Shown here: positions 1-9,520 of the stretch, piece by piece
How positions within the stretch are numbered: the first letter of the stretch is position 1
Layout of the letters: each line of letters opens with the position of its first letter
NCBI RefSeq assembly: GCF_025244705.1
Contig: NZ_CP104207.1
Span: 3,348,001 to 3,412,000 of the forward strand
Source: Sphingopyxis sp. PET50
GTDB lineage: Bacteria > Pseudomonadota > Alphaproteobacteria > Sphingomonadales > Sphingomonadaceae
Reading direction: 5' to 3'
Length of the DNA: 64,000 nucleotides
The notes under the pieces: model-generated
Told to the model about the DNA's origin: nothing
The model's input: only the letters and a program-made list of their open reading frames with translations
The model's database searches: none
Position numbers and translations under genes: made by a program

Positions 1-146
1 TGCACCTCGGCATCGGCGTCGAACACCGGAATCCCCTCGCGTTCGAACATCGCCGCGGCGGTCGACTTGCCCATGCCGATCGAGCCGGTGAGGCCGAGCA
101 GGAAGGGACGGCGAAGCCGCGAGGCGGGGCGCTTATAGTGGCTCAT
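1..146 (-). CDS. coaE: Dephospho-CoA kinase, N-terminal part (runs off the window)
   Basis: Dephospho-CoA kinase performs the last step of coenzyme A synthesis, an ATP-dependent phosphorylation of the ribose 3'-OH. Only the first 48 codons are in the window. The Walker A loop [12 protein letters not shown] lies at residues 18-29 and is followed by the typical [12 protein letters not shown]. The ATG at 146-144 shares four bases (ATGA) with the aroE stop, so it is the last gene seen of an aroE-coaE operon. The extra 10-15 residues before the P-loop are usual for sphingomonad homologues. The identification is firm despite truncation. Confidence 0.9.
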   Translation of the reverse strand, partial: MSHYKRPASRLRRPFLLGLTGSIGMGKSTAAAMFEREGIPVFDADAEV

Positions 147-966
147 GCCGTCAGCAACGCCCGCAATTCCTCGTCGCGCCCCTCGGGGGGCGGCTTGCCG
201 AAGAAAAGCTCGAAGGCGAGCGCGGCCTGACCGATCAGCATGTCGAGCCCGTCGACCGTGTCGAGCCCGCGCGACTCGGCGGCGGCGAGCAGGCCGGTGC
301 GCAGCGGCGCATAGACGAGGTCATAGACGATCGCATCCCCGGGCAGCGGCGACAGGTCGAGGCCGAGCGGCGGCTGGCCCTTCATGCCGAGGCTGCTGCC
401 GTTCACCAGCAGGGCCGCCGGGGGCAGGGGCGCATCGAGCGCGACGGCGTCGCCCTTCAGGCCGAAGGTCGCGAGCAGGCCCATGGCTTTCAGCGGCGAA
501 CGGTTGAGGATGGTGACATGCCCGACCTTGGCGCGGGCGAGCGCGAACAGCACCGCGCGCGCCGCGCCGCCCGCGCCGACGACCGCGACCGGCGCGCCCT
601 CCAGATCGAGCTCGGCGAGCGGCGCATAGAAGCCCGCGGCATCGGTGTTGGTGCCGATCAGCGCGCCGTCGGGCTGGCGCACCACCGTGTTCATCGCGCC
701 GATCGTGCCGCGGATGTCGCCGGGGTCGTCGACCAGATCCATCACCGCGACCTTGTGCGGGATGGTGACGTTGCAGCCGCGCCAGTCGGGATCGTCGCGG
801 CGTCCGGCGATGAAGCCGGCAAGCTCCGCGGGCCTTACATGCGCGCGGCGATACTCGCCGCTGAGGCCGAGCGCCTCGAGCCAGAACCCATGGATCAGCG
901 GCGATTTGCTGTGCGCGATCGGGTCGCCGATCACTTCGGCATAGGGGGCGCCGAAGGACCGCTCAT
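143..966 (-). CDS. aroE: Shikimate dehydrogenase, frame change just after the start
   Basis: NADPH-dependent reduction of 3-dehydroshikimate to shikimate in the aromatic amino acid pathway. Visible motifs are SKSPLIHG (shikimate site), NVTIPHK with the catalytic Lys, GTNTDAAGF, the nucleotide loop GAGGAAR, and [11 protein letters not shown] near the end. The reading frame is open from about 958 to 143 but has no ATG. The natural start is the ATG at 966-964, overlapping the maf stop as ATGA, but it is one base out of frame, as if one base were missing within the first three codons. Corrected length is about 274 residues, normal for AroE. A GTG inside EVIGDP could also start translation but would clip the conserved N terminus. 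Confidence 0.88.
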
Positions 967-1559
967 GACGGCGCCAGTCCGGCCGCGCGCAGCCAGGCGA
1001 GCAGGGGGAGCATCGGCATGCCGATGATGGTCCAGGGGTCGCCCTCGACCCGGTCGAACAATTGCACGCCCGCTCCCTCGATTTCGTAACAGCCGACGGT
1101 CCAGCGGATGCTGTCCCAATTCCGCGCGACATAGTCGGCGATGAAGGCGTCGGACAAGGGGCGCATCCACAGCTTCGCCTCGCCGACCGCGCGCCACACC
1201 GGCGCCCCGTCGCGCGCGGCGACGACGGCGCTGAACAGGCGGTGGCGCGTACCCGCCATGCGGTGCAGATGCGATGCGGCCTCCCCGGGATCCGCCGGTT
1301 TCGACAGCATCGACCCGTCGTCGAGCGCGAGCGTGGAATCGGCGCCGAGCACGGTGACGCCGGGGAGCCGCGACGAAATCTTGATCGCCTTCGCCTCCGC
1401 CAGCGCGTCGGCGATGTTGCGCGCGCCCTGCCCCTCGGCCTGCAATGCCGCGGTGAGCGCCTCCTCGTCGACATGCGCGGCGCTCGTCTCGAAGCGCAGC
1501 CCGGCGGCGCGGAGCATCGCGGCGCGGCCGCTGCTTTGCGAAGCGAGGAGGAGCGTCAT
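963..1559 (-). CDS. maf: Maf-family nucleoside triphosphate pyrophosphatase
   Basis: A Maf/HAM1-fold enzyme that hydrolyses non-canonical or surplus nucleoside triphosphates to monophosphate and pyrophosphate; in alphaproteobacteria it is often called nucleoside triphosphate pyrophosphatase. The 198-residue protein begins with LLLASQSSGRAAML, in place of the usual LASxSPRR, and keeps the LGADSTLALDD and SKPADPGEA segments that carry the metal-binding acidic residues. Its ATG overlaps the ppsR stop (ATGA at 1559-1556) and its stop overlaps the aroE ATG, so ppsR-maf-aroE-coaE is translated as one tightly coupled operon leading away from the origin. Substrate preference cannot be read from the sequence. 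Confidence 0.9.
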   Translation of the reverse strand: MTLLLASQSSGRAAMLRAAGLRFETSAAHVDEEALTAALQAEGQGARNIADALAEAKAIKISSRLPGVTVLGADSTLALDDGSMLSKPADPGEAASHLHRMAGTRHRLFSAVVAARDGAPVWRAVGEAKLWMRPLSDAFIADYVARNWDSIRWTVGCYEIEGAGVQLFDRVEGDPWTIIGMPMLPLLAWLRAAGLAPS

Positions 1560-2353
1560 GCCGCGCCGCGGTCCTCGACCAGCTTGATCACCGCCGCCGC
1601 GGTTTCCTCGATCGAACGGCGCGTCACGTCGATCACCGGCCAGCCATTGTCGGCGAACATGCGCCGCGCATAGGCGAGCTCGGCCTTGACACGCTCGTCG
1701 TCGACATAGGCGGTCTCGGGCGCCTGGTTGAGCGACAGCAGCCGGTTGCGCCGCACCTGCACCAGCCGGTCGAGCCCGGTGGTGAGCCCGACGACGAGCG
1801 GCTTCCTGAGCTGGTAGAGCGCGTCGGGCGGCGGCGATTCGGGAACGATCGGGATGTTCGCGGTCTTGAAACCGCGGTTGGCGAGGTAGATGCTCGTCGG
1901 GGTCTTCGAGGTGCGCGACACGCCCGCGAGCACGATGTCGGCCTGTTCCCAATTTTCCCAGCCGATGCCGTCGTCGTGCGCGACGGTGAACTGGATCGCC
2001 TCGACGCGCGCGAAATAGGCGGCGTCGAGCTGGTGCTGGCGCCCGGGCCGCGCCTTCGCCTGCTGGCCCAGCATCTGCGACAGCGCGTCGGTCACCGCAT
2101 CGAGCGCGGCGACGAGCGGCAGGTCGCGCGCGCGCGCGCGGCGTTCGAGGCTGACGCGCAGGTCGCCGTTGACGAGCGTGAAGAGGATCATGCCGGGACT
2201 GGCCTCGACCTCGGCCATGATCCGGTCGAGATGCGATTCCGAGCGCACCATCGGCCAGAAATGGCGCACCACCTCGACATCGTCGAACTGCGCGATCGCC
2301 GCCTTGGCGATATTTTCGAGCGTTTCGCCCGTGGAATCGGATATGAGGTGCAA
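1556..2353 (-). CDS. ppsR: PpsR/PDRP-type bifunctional kinase/pyrophosphorylase (DUF299)
   Basis: Member of the DUF299 family, which phosphorylates and dephosphorylates a Thr of phosphoenolpyruvate synthase or pyruvate phosphate dikinase using ADP and Pi. The protein has 265 residues, the usual length. HLISDSTGETLE opens it, and the phosphate loop GVSRTSKTPTS is at about residues 144-154. It is the first gene left of the origin. The DUF299 gene facing hemE across oriC is an arrangement known, as I recall, from Caulobacter and Rickettsia (RP001). The 354-base gap upstream is the putative origin, so the promoter must lie within it. The target enzyme is not in the window. Confidence 0.9.
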   Translation of the reverse strand: MHLISDSTGETLENIAKAAIAQFDDVEVVRHFWPMVRSESHLDRIMAEVEASPGMILFTLVNGDLRVSLERRARARDLPLVAALDAVTDALSQMLGQQAKARPGRQHQLDAAYFARVEAIQFTVAHDDGIGWENWEQADIVLAGVSRTSKTPTSIYLANRGFKTANIPIVPESPPPDALYQLRKPLVVGLTTGLDRLVQVRRNRLLSLNQAPETAYVDDERVKAELAYARRMFADNGWPVIDVTRRSIEETAAAVIKLVEDRGAA

Positions 2354-2427
2354 GTGGAGCTAGCCCATCGCGGCACCATGGCGGAAGGCCCCGGAAAAAG
2401 GCAAGTGCCGACACGAATTCGGGCGGC

Positions 2428-2436
2428 TGTGGATAA
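2428..2436 (-). promoter_or_regulatory. DnaA box, perfect consensus
   Basis: TGTGGATAA on the plus strand, that is TTATCCACA on the minus strand, an exact match to the high-affinity DnaA box. Confidence 0.85.
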
Positions 2437-2509
2437 GTTTCGGGATAGCCGCCGGGACAAAATCGGCACGGTGGATTCATCCCCGGCGCTGCCGATTCCG
2501 CTCCATCGC

Positions 2510-2518
2510 TTGTCCACA
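2510..2518 (+). promoter_or_regulatory. DnaA box, one mismatch
   Basis: TTGTCCACA, one base from the TTATCCACA consensus. It is repeated identically 20 bases further on. Confidence 0.65.
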
Positions 2519-2529
2519 GCGCGCGGTTT

Positions 2530-2538
2530 TTGTCCACA
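2530..2538 (+). promoter_or_regulatory. DnaA box, one mismatch
   Basis: Second TTGTCCACA, in the same orientation and two helical turns from the first. It is followed at once by the oppositely oriented TGTGAATAG. Confidence 0.65.
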
Positions 2539-2541
2539 GGC

Positions 2542-2550
2542 TGTGAATAG
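2542..2550 (-). promoter_or_regulatory. DnaA box, one mismatch, inverted
   Basis: TGTGAATAG on the plus strand is CTATTCACA on the minus strand, one base from the TTATNCACA consensus. It forms a tail-to-tail pair with the box at 2530-2538. Confidence 0.55.
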
Positions 2551-2707
2551 CGGGGATGACGGCCCGCGACTCCGCGGCGAAGATCGCCCGGCGGCGAGTC
2601 AAGCTGTTGGCAAAGACGGCGCGCCTGCCTAAAGCCGCCTTCTTCGCCCGCCAACAAACCACCACCATATTCTTATAAATATAATGGAAGAGAAAGAGGT
2701 CCGCGCC

Positions 2708-3732
2708 ATGACGTCACACAAGCGCCTGCTCGCGACGCTGCGCGGGACCCGGCAGGAGCGGCCCGCGCTGTGGCTCATGCGTCAGGCGGGACGCTATCTT
2801 CCCGAATATCGGGCGCTCAGGGAGACCAAGGGCGGTTTCCTCGAACTCTGCTACGATCCCGAAGCCGCGGCCGAGGTGACGCTGCAGCCGATCCGGCGCT
2901 TCGGCTTCGACGGCGCGATCCTCTTTTCGGACATTCTCGTCATCCCGCATGCTCTGGGGCAGAATCTGTGGTTCGAGGCCGGCGAAGGGCCGCGGCTGGC
3001 GCCGCCGCTGGTCGACGGCGCGCTCGCCTCGCTCGAGGCGGCGCACCAGCGGCTCGACCCGGTCTATGCGACCGTCGCGCGCGTCGCGGGCGCCCTGCCG
3101 GCCGAGACGACCTTCCTCGGCTTTGCGGGAAGCCCCTGGACCGTCGCGACCTATATGGTGGCGGGGCAGGGGTCGAAGGACCAGGCGGCGGCGCGCCGCA
3201 TGGCATTCGGCGATCCGGCGGCGTTCCAGGCGATCGTCGACGCGATCGTCGACCTCACCGTCACTTACCTGTCGGGCCAGATCGAACAGGGCGTCGAGGC
3301 GGTGCAATTGTTCGACAGCTGGGCGGGGAGCCTCAGCCCCGCGCAATTCGAACGCTGGGTGATCGCGCCCAATGCCGCGATCGTGCGCCGAGCTGAAGGC
3401 GCTGCACCCCGAGACGCCGGTGATCGGCTTTCCCAAGGGGGCCGACGGCAAGCTTCGCGCCTATGCCGATGAGGTCGGCGCCGACGCGATCGGACTCGAC
3501 GAAACGGTCGATCCGGCTTGGGCCGACGCCGCCCTGCCGGCGCATCTGCCGGTGCAGGGCAATCTCGACCCGCTCGCGCTCGTCGCCGAGCGGCGAGGGG
3601 CTCGACGCGGCGATCGACCGCATTCTTGCAGCCTTCGCCTCGCGTCCCCATATCTTCAATCTCGGCCATGGCATCGTGCCCGATACGCCGATCGCGCATG
3701 TCGAGCATCTGATCAAACGCGTGCGGGGATAG
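2708..3732 (+). CDS. hemE: Uroporphyrinogen decarboxylase, two frame changes
   Basis: Decarboxylates the four acetate side chains of uroporphyrinogen III to give coproporphyrinogen III in haem synthesis. The N-terminal signature [17 protein letters not shown] and the [11 protein letters not shown] segment are intact. The gene needs two frame changes. Near 3389 an extra c breaks [13 protein letters not shown], and near 3591 an extra c breaks [12 protein letters not shown]; the last part ends [20 protein letters not shown]. Removing one base at each site gives 340 residues, the family length. I chose the ATG at 2708 over the one at 2684 because homologues begin close to the [11 protein letters not shown] segment. 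It is the first gene right of oriC and probably co-transcribed with hemJ. Confidence 0.92.
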
Positions 3733-3740
3733 GCTCGGCG

Positions 3741-4190
3741 ATGGAATTGGCGGGATTTCTGGGGTCGGCGATGCTGTGGGTGAAGGCCGCGCACATCATC
3801 TTCGTGATCTTCCTGATGGCCGGGCTGTTCATGCTGCCGCGCTTTTTCGTCTATCACCATCAATGCGCGGTGGGATCGGATGAGGATGCGAAATGGATCG
3901 ACCGCGAACGGCGGCTGCTCCGCATCATCCTCGACCCGTCGCTGATCATCGTCTGGATCCTCGGCCTCGCGCTGGCCTTCAACGGCGCTTATTGGAGCGA
4001 GGCCTGGTTTCTCGCCAAATTCCTGATCGTGATCGGCCTGTCGGGCTATCATGGCTGGATCGCGGGCTATGTGAGGAAACTCGCCAAAGGGCAGCGCCCG
4101 CTGAGCGAAAAGGCGCTCCGGATGCTCAACGAAGTTCCCGGCGTCGCCGCGGCGGTCATCGTGATCCTGGTGGTTGTCCGCCCCTTCTGA
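3741..4190 (+). CDS. hemJ: Protoporphyrinogen oxidase HemJ (UPF0093)
   Basis: A small membrane protein that oxidises protoporphyrinogen IX to protoporphyrin IX in bacteria lacking HemG or HemY. The 149 residues form about four membrane spans. The first span carries the conserved His (VKAAHIIFVIFLM), followed by LPRFFVYH; a conserved Lys sits in WFLAKFLIVIG, then YHGW. It starts eight bases after the hemE stop, so the two haem genes form an operon. The sequence shows no frame change here. The family assignment is strong; the reaction is inferred from characterised HemJ proteins. Confidence 0.88.
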   Translation: MELAGFLGSAMLWVKAAHIIFVIFLMAGLFMLPRFFVYHHQCAVGSDEDAKWIDRERRLLRIILDPSLIIVWILGLALAFNGAYWSEAWFLAKFLIVIGLSGYHGWIAGYVRKLAKGQRPLSEKALRMLNEVPGVAAAVIVILVVVRPF

Positions 4191-4383
4191 CCCATCGGCC
4201 GAACGCAGCCCCGATTGACTTGCGGGCATGCCGGTTATAGGGGCCGGTCAACCCCGCTTCCTGCGGGCGGCGCTTTCCGCGCCGATGCTATCGGTAACGG
4301 CCGTCCCACGGCCGGATAGGCACCAGCCGGTGCAACGAATTTAAGACAAATCTCTCCAGAATTTTATACCCGGAATCCATCCC

Positions 4384-5640
<1,257 letters not shown>

Positions 5641-5694
5641 GCGCGGGGCGGGTTGAGCGAACATGCTTGATATCTTGATTCAGGCTCGGCGCCC

Positions 5695-6388
5695 ATGCCG
5701 TGCGGTTTCGGTGGTCCTGCGGGAATCTGGGACGCGATCGTCAAGGATTTCTCGAACATCGCCGAACCCGCGGCCTTTGCCGCCTTCCTTCAGGTGCTGA
5801 TGATCGACCTGGTGCTCGCCGGGGACAATGCGATCGTCGTGGGCGCGCTCGCCGCGGGCCTGCCCGCCGAACAGCGCAAGAAGGTGATCCTGATCGGCGT
5901 GCTCGCGGCGCTGGTGCTGCGCATCGCCTTCGCGCTCGTCGTGACCCAGCTGATGCAGATCGTCGGACTGATCTTCGTCGGCGGGCTGCTGCTGATCTGG
6001 GTGGCCTGGAAAATGTGGCGCGAGCTGCGCCACGCCTACCAGTCGCACGGCTCGCCCGAGATCGAGGGCGACGAACATTCGGGGCTGAAGCCCGCCAAGA
6101 GCTTCGCTCGGCGCCGCCTGGGCGGTCGCGGTCGCCGACGTCAGCATGAGCCTGGACAATGTGCTCGCGGTCGCCGGCGCGGCGCGCGAGCATCCGGGAA
6201 TCCTGATCGTCGGGCTGATCTTCGCGGTCGCGCTGATGGGCGTCGCGGCGAACATCATCGCCAAATATATCGAGCGGTACCGCTGGATCGCCTATATCGG
6301 CCTCGCGGTGATCCTCTATGTCGCGGTCAAGATGATCTACGAAGGCTGGGTCGATCCCGGCGTCGGCATCGGGACGCTGTTCGGCTAA
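5695..6388 (+). CDS. TerC/YjbE-family integral membrane protein, one frame change
   Basis: Belongs to the TerC superfamily (YjbE type), membrane proteins linked to metal, especially manganese, homeostasis. Two signature segments with charged residues inside membrane spans are present: DLVLAGDNAIVVG at about residues 38-50 and SLDNVLAVAG in the second half. About seven spans are likely. Near 6110 the frame shifts by one extra base (ttcgctcggcg), separating AKSF from AAWAVAVADVSMSLDN; corrected length is about 230 residues. The ATG at 5695 has no clear ribosome site, so the start is uncertain. Direction and proximity suggest it follows rho, but its role is inferred only from the family. Confidence 0.8.
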
Positions 6389-6509
6389 GTCTATGCGGTG
6401 GATTGAGTCTTTTTGGTCACAGTTCGATTCAAAAATGGATTTGATCCGCGGATTTGGGATTCTTTTTTACTTCTAATGTGCCAAGATTCGTTAGCCGAAG
6501 GAGGTTGGA

Positions 6510-6758
6510 ATGATGAGCCAACTGCAAGCTGAGGTTGATCGAAACTACGACTGGTTCCAGCGTAATCTTGGCGTTCTCCGTATCGAGCATGATGGAGAGT
6601 ACGCAGTTTTGCGTGATCAGACCGTGCTGGGGTTTTTTGGTTCTCCTGGGGAAGCATTTCGCTCAGCGTTAGCAAAGTTTCCTGACCGTATTTTTTCGAT
6701 CCAGCAAGTCATAGACGAACCATTGGATCTCGGATTTTTGTCGCTTGCCATCGATTGA
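6510..6758 (+). CDS. Small hypothetical protein, DUF5678-like
   Basis: An 82-residue soluble protein of unknown function. It has the pattern NYDWFQRNLG, then EHDGEYAVLRDQTVLGFF, then a helix around EAFRSALAKFP, and FSIQQVIDEP. This resembles, from memory, the small DUF5678 fold (a short beta-hairpin plus helix), but I could not search. A very strong AAGGAGG at 6498-6504 precedes it; spacing favours the second ATG (6513) over the first (6510). The codons and flanks (6400-7170) are much richer in A and T than their neighbours, suggesting acquired DNA. It overlaps the next gene by 14 bases, so both are probably translated together. Confidence 0.6.
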   Translation: MMSQLQAEVDRNYDWFQRNLGVLRIEHDGEYAVLRDQTVLGFFGSPGEAFRSALAKFPDRIFSIQQVIDEPLDLGFLSLAID

Positions 6759-7168
6759 CGGTCGTCATGATGGTCGTCGGATCATCGCGGATATCGCCGT
6801 CCTGGGGGCCGAAAATCCGGCAGATTTAAGTCACGTTATAGGTCGTGCGCTGATCGATACAGGTGCTACGAGCAGCGGCATAGGGCCGTCCATGGTGGTT
6901 CAGCTCGGACTCAACAGCTATGGAAAGCGCCCTCTCGGTTCCGCGACCGAAGAACGCATGATGCCCTATTACTTCTTTCGGCTCGGGTTTCTAAGATACC
7001 GATCAGCTCAGCAGCGCGCTTGAAGCTCATCCGTTCCCTTACATAGTGGGCGAGTGTGAGGGATTTGGATGGCCGATGGACCGAAATTTCGATGTTATTC
7101 TTGGCATGGACATTCTCAAGCAGTGCAAGCTGGTTGTTGATCACGAACGTTGGTCGATCGATTTTTGA
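6745..7168 (+). CDS. Retropepsin-like aspartic protease, one frame change
   Basis: The segment RALIDTGATSSGI has the single active-site DTG(A) motif of retroviral-type aspartic proteases of clan AA, which work as dimers. The frame breaks near 6990; in the shifted frame the protein continues TDQLSSALEAHPF.., FGWPMDRNFDVILGMDIL and VVDHERWSIDF, ending with TGA at 7166-7168. ILGMDIL matches the second hydrophobic, hydrogen-bonded strand of this fold (the usual ILGxDxL). Corrected length is about 140 residues. It lies in the AT-rich island directly behind the small protein. Substrate is unknown. The family call is good; the fused reading assumes the frame change is an error. Confidence 0.68.
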
Positions 7169-7234
7169 AACTCGATGCCTAGGGCCGAACGTCGTTTGCA
7201 CTTGAAGCAAGCCCTCCCGTGCTATCTGACAGAT

Positions 7235-7636
7235 ATGTCCCAGCTCCATATAACCCGTGTCGCCGTCGGCTGTCCCGACTATCCCTCGCTTGCGGCGCGG
7301 ATCGCCGCGCGCGCGGAGGGTGGCGAGGTGCGTTTCACGACGCGGTTCAGGCCGAAGCGCGCCGGCGAGTTGATCGGCGGCAGGCTGCATTTCATCGTCA
7401 AACACACGCTGGTCGGGCGGGTCGAAATCCTGCGTTTCGAGGAGCGTGAGGACGGGCGGATCGATATCGTCTGCGCCGACCTGCTCGAGCGTATCCACCC
7501 GCGGCCGAAACGCGCGCATCAGGGATGGCGTTATCTGGCCGACGCCGATGCACCGAAAAGCGTCGACGAGGGCGACGGGATCGGTGACTTGCCGACCCAG
7601 CTCTATCGCGAGCTCGCCGAACTCAGCCTGATCTAG
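7235..7636 (+). CDS. DUF1489 family protein
   Basis: A 133-residue conserved alphaproteobacterial protein of unknown function. The start MSQLHITRVAVGCPDYPSL and the middle part FRPKRAGELIGGRLHFIVKH are typical of DUF1489. The ATG at 7235 was preferred to one 60 bases upstream because family members begin near this point. The TAG stop (7634-7636) is formed by a TA dinucleotide plus the first base of a miniature inverted-repeat element, so the element sits in the stop codon. GC content returns to the genome norm here, so the gene is not part of the AT-rich island before it. Confidence 0.78.
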   Translation: MSQLHITRVAVGCPDYPSLAARIAARAEGGEVRFTTRFRPKRAGELIGGRLHFIVKHTLVGRVEILRFEEREDGRIDIVCADLLERIHPRPKRAHQGWRYLADADAPKSVDEGDGIGDLPTQLYRELAELSLI

Positions 7637-7780
7637 ACCGGCGTGCGTTAAATCTGCATCATTACCCAAACCCGTTCGTGCTGAGCTTGTCGAAGCACCG
7701 CCCTTCTCTTCGACGCTGAAAGAAAGAACGGCCCTTCGACAAGCTCAGGGCGAACGGTTCATATTTAACGCACGCCGCCC
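7636..7780. mobile_element. Miniature inverted-repeat element A, copy 1 (145 bp)
   Basis: Terminal inverted repeats GGCGTGCGTTAAAT (7640-7653) and ATTTAACGCACGCC (7763-7776) match perfectly, and the match extends imperfectly to the ends. The element is flanked by TA (7634-7635 and 7781-7782), the target duplication typical of IS630/mariner-type transposition. Inside is a nested palindrome of the sphingomonad type, GTTCGTGCTGAGCTTGTCGA. No protein is coded. A copy that looks identical base for base lies at 62211-62355. It abuts element B. Confidence 0.8.
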
Positions 7781-7782
7781 TA

Positions 7783-7924
7783 GGCTGTATCGACATTCAG
7801 AAGATGGCGAGCCGAAAATGCTGGTTTTCCGTGACCCGGAGCGCAGCGCACTCGATGTGCGTGAGCACCGAAAGCGCGGAAAGCCGCCATTTGCAGGGCG
7901 CCAGAGCTGAATGTCGATACAGCC
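7783..7924. mobile_element. Miniature inverted-repeat element B (142 bp)
   Basis: The 18-base ends GGCTGTATCGACATTCAG and CTGAATGTCGATACAGCC are perfect inverted repeats, and with the flanking TA dinucleotides (7781-7782, 7925-7926) form 20-base arms. It shares its left TA with element A, so one element was inserted at the border of the other. It is unrelated to A in sequence and codes no protein. Its right end supplies the last base of the TAG stop of the glutamate-synthase-like gene on the minus strand. Confidence 0.75.
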
Positions 7925-9502
7925 TAGAGCGCCGCGCGGAAACTGTCGGCGCGCGCCATCGCCCAATAGCGCGCGCTGGCGACCGATCCCGGATCGTCGA
8001 GCAGCACGCCGCGCTCGTAGAATTTATAGATGCGGTCGATCGAATCCGAACGCGCCGAGTTGAGCCGTTCGTGCAGGTGATGCGGCCTGATCTGCCACGG
8101 CGTTTCGAGCCCCATCGCGCAGCTGATATCCCACAGCGCATGGACGGTCGCCGCCTGGAAGCGGCGCACGCGTTCGGCCTTGTCGGCGACGACCAGCCCG
8201 CGCTGGCGGCCCGGATCCTGCGTCGCCACCCCGGTCGGGCATTTGTCGGTATGGCATTTGAGCGACTGGACGCAGCCGAGCGTGAACATGAAGGCGCGCG
8301 CGGCGTTCGACCAGTCGGCGCCGAGCGCGCAATTGACCGCGAGGCCCGCGCCCGAATGGACCTTGCCCGACGCGGCGAGCCGCACCTCTTCCTTGAGTCC
8401 GCAGCCGACGAGCGCGTTGCGCACGAAAATGAGGCCTTCCCTGAGCGGCATGCCGAGGCTGTTGGAAAATTCGACGGGCGCCGCGCCGGTCCCGCCTTCG
8501 GCGCCATCGACGACGATATAGTCGAGCCGGACGCCCGTCTCGATCATCGCCTTCATGACGGCATAGATTTCGTGCGGCTGACCGACGCACAGCTTGATGC
8601 CGACGGGCTTGCCGCCCGACAGCTCGCGCAGCTTGGCGGCCCACGCCAGCAGCTCGACCGGCGTGGAAAAGGCCGAATGCGCGGCCGGCGAGATGCAATC
8701 CCGGCCCTCCGGCACCCCGCGCGTCGCGGCGATTTCGGCGCTGACCTTGGCGCCGGGCAGGACGCCGCCATGGCCGGGTTTCGCACCCTGGCTGAGCTTG
8801 ATCTCGATCATCCGGATCTGATCGTCCTGCGCGCGGTCGCGAAAGCGGTGGGGGTCGAAATGGTAGGCCGCGTCGCGGCACCCGAAATAGCCGCTGCCGA
8901 GTTCCCAGACGATGTCGCCGCCGTGGATGCGGTGATAGGGGCTGAACCCGCCTTCGCCGGTATCATGATAGAAATTGCCGAGTTTCGCGCCCAGATTCAG
9001 CGCCTCGATCGCATTGGCGCCGAGCGAGCCGAAGCTCATCGCCGAAATGTTGAGCAGCGCGACGTCATAGGGCCTGGCGCATTGTCCGTTGCCGACATGA
9101 ACCCGCCGGGTCCGATCGACACCGGCCATGCGGCGCGATGCTGTGGCTCATCCATTCATATTCGTCCGAATAGACGTCGAGCTCGGTTCCGAAGGGATGG
9201 CTGTCGAGTTCGCCCTTGGCGCGCGCATAGACGATGTCGCGTTCGGTGCGCGCGAAGGGGCGTCCGTCGAGCGGGCCCTCGACGACATAGGAATAGAGGA
9301 ACGGCCGCAGGTCCTCGAACAGCCAGCGGATACGCGCGATCAGCGGATAGTTGCGCCGGAGCGTGTGGTGCCGCTGCAGCGCGTCGTAGAGGGCGACGAG
9401 GAGCAGCGGCACCCACAGCAGCAGCAGCCAGCGCGCCGGCGGCCACCCGCCCGAGAGCAGGATCGCGGCGATCAGGACCGGAAAGACGATCAGGCGAAGC
9501 AT
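7924..9502 (-). CDS. FMN-binding glutamate-synthase-family protein, one frame change
   Basis: A stand-alone relative of the FMN and iron-sulphur domain of glutamate synthase, about 525 residues after correction. The N terminus has one or two membrane spans (FPVLIAAILLSGG, LLLLWVPLLLVAL), then the YEWMSHSIAP segment. The frame changes near 9115-9128. Behind it come ALLNISAMSFGSLG, the long alpha/beta-barrel part with KLSQGAKPGHGG and VDGAEGGTGAAP, and the cysteines CVQSLKCHTDKCPTG that match the 3Fe-4S binding region. The physiological reaction of this membrane-anchored subfamily is not established, so I avoid calling it gltB. The stop TAG (7926-7924) uses the terminal base of element B. Confidence 0.85.
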
Positions 9503-9520
9503 CGGCCGGGACTTCGCGCC

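Larger units (their letters stand above)
2354..2707. other. oriC: Putative chromosomal replication origin oriC
   Basis: This 354-base gap lies between divergent ppsR and hemE, the classic alphaproteobacterial origin neighbourhood. It holds one perfect DnaA box (2428-2436), two TTGTCCACA near-matches (2510-2518, 2530-2538) and TGTGAATAG (2542-2550). A clearly AT-rich stretch at about 2664-2690 touches the hemE leader and could be the duplex-unwinding element. Four GANTC sites (2474, 2494, 2568, 2596), the CcrM methylation target, fall within 130 bases. No convincing protein is coded here. Three parS sites 10-13 kb to the right support an origin-proximal position. Function is inferred from context and motifs. 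Confidence 0.82.

Noticed and set aside
2400..2640. Open frames across the origin on both strands
   Set aside because: They are composition artefacts; they cross the DnaA boxes and show no protein pattern.
2684..2707. Earlier ATG (2684) as the hemE start
   Set aside because: It would add eight residues (MEEKEVRA) not typical of HemE, and overlaps the AT-rich origin segment.
4191..4383. A small gene or riboswitch in the rho leader
   Set aside because: No reading frame with a start and ribosome site, and no recognisable aptamer. Probably an untranslated leader.
7637..7923. A full insertion sequence with transposase
   Set aside because: Only 145- and 142-base non-coding elements are present; any transposase must be elsewhere.
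7783..7924. A short gene inside element B
   Set aside because: The sequence is framed by perfect inverted repeats and has no ribosome site or conserved protein pattern.
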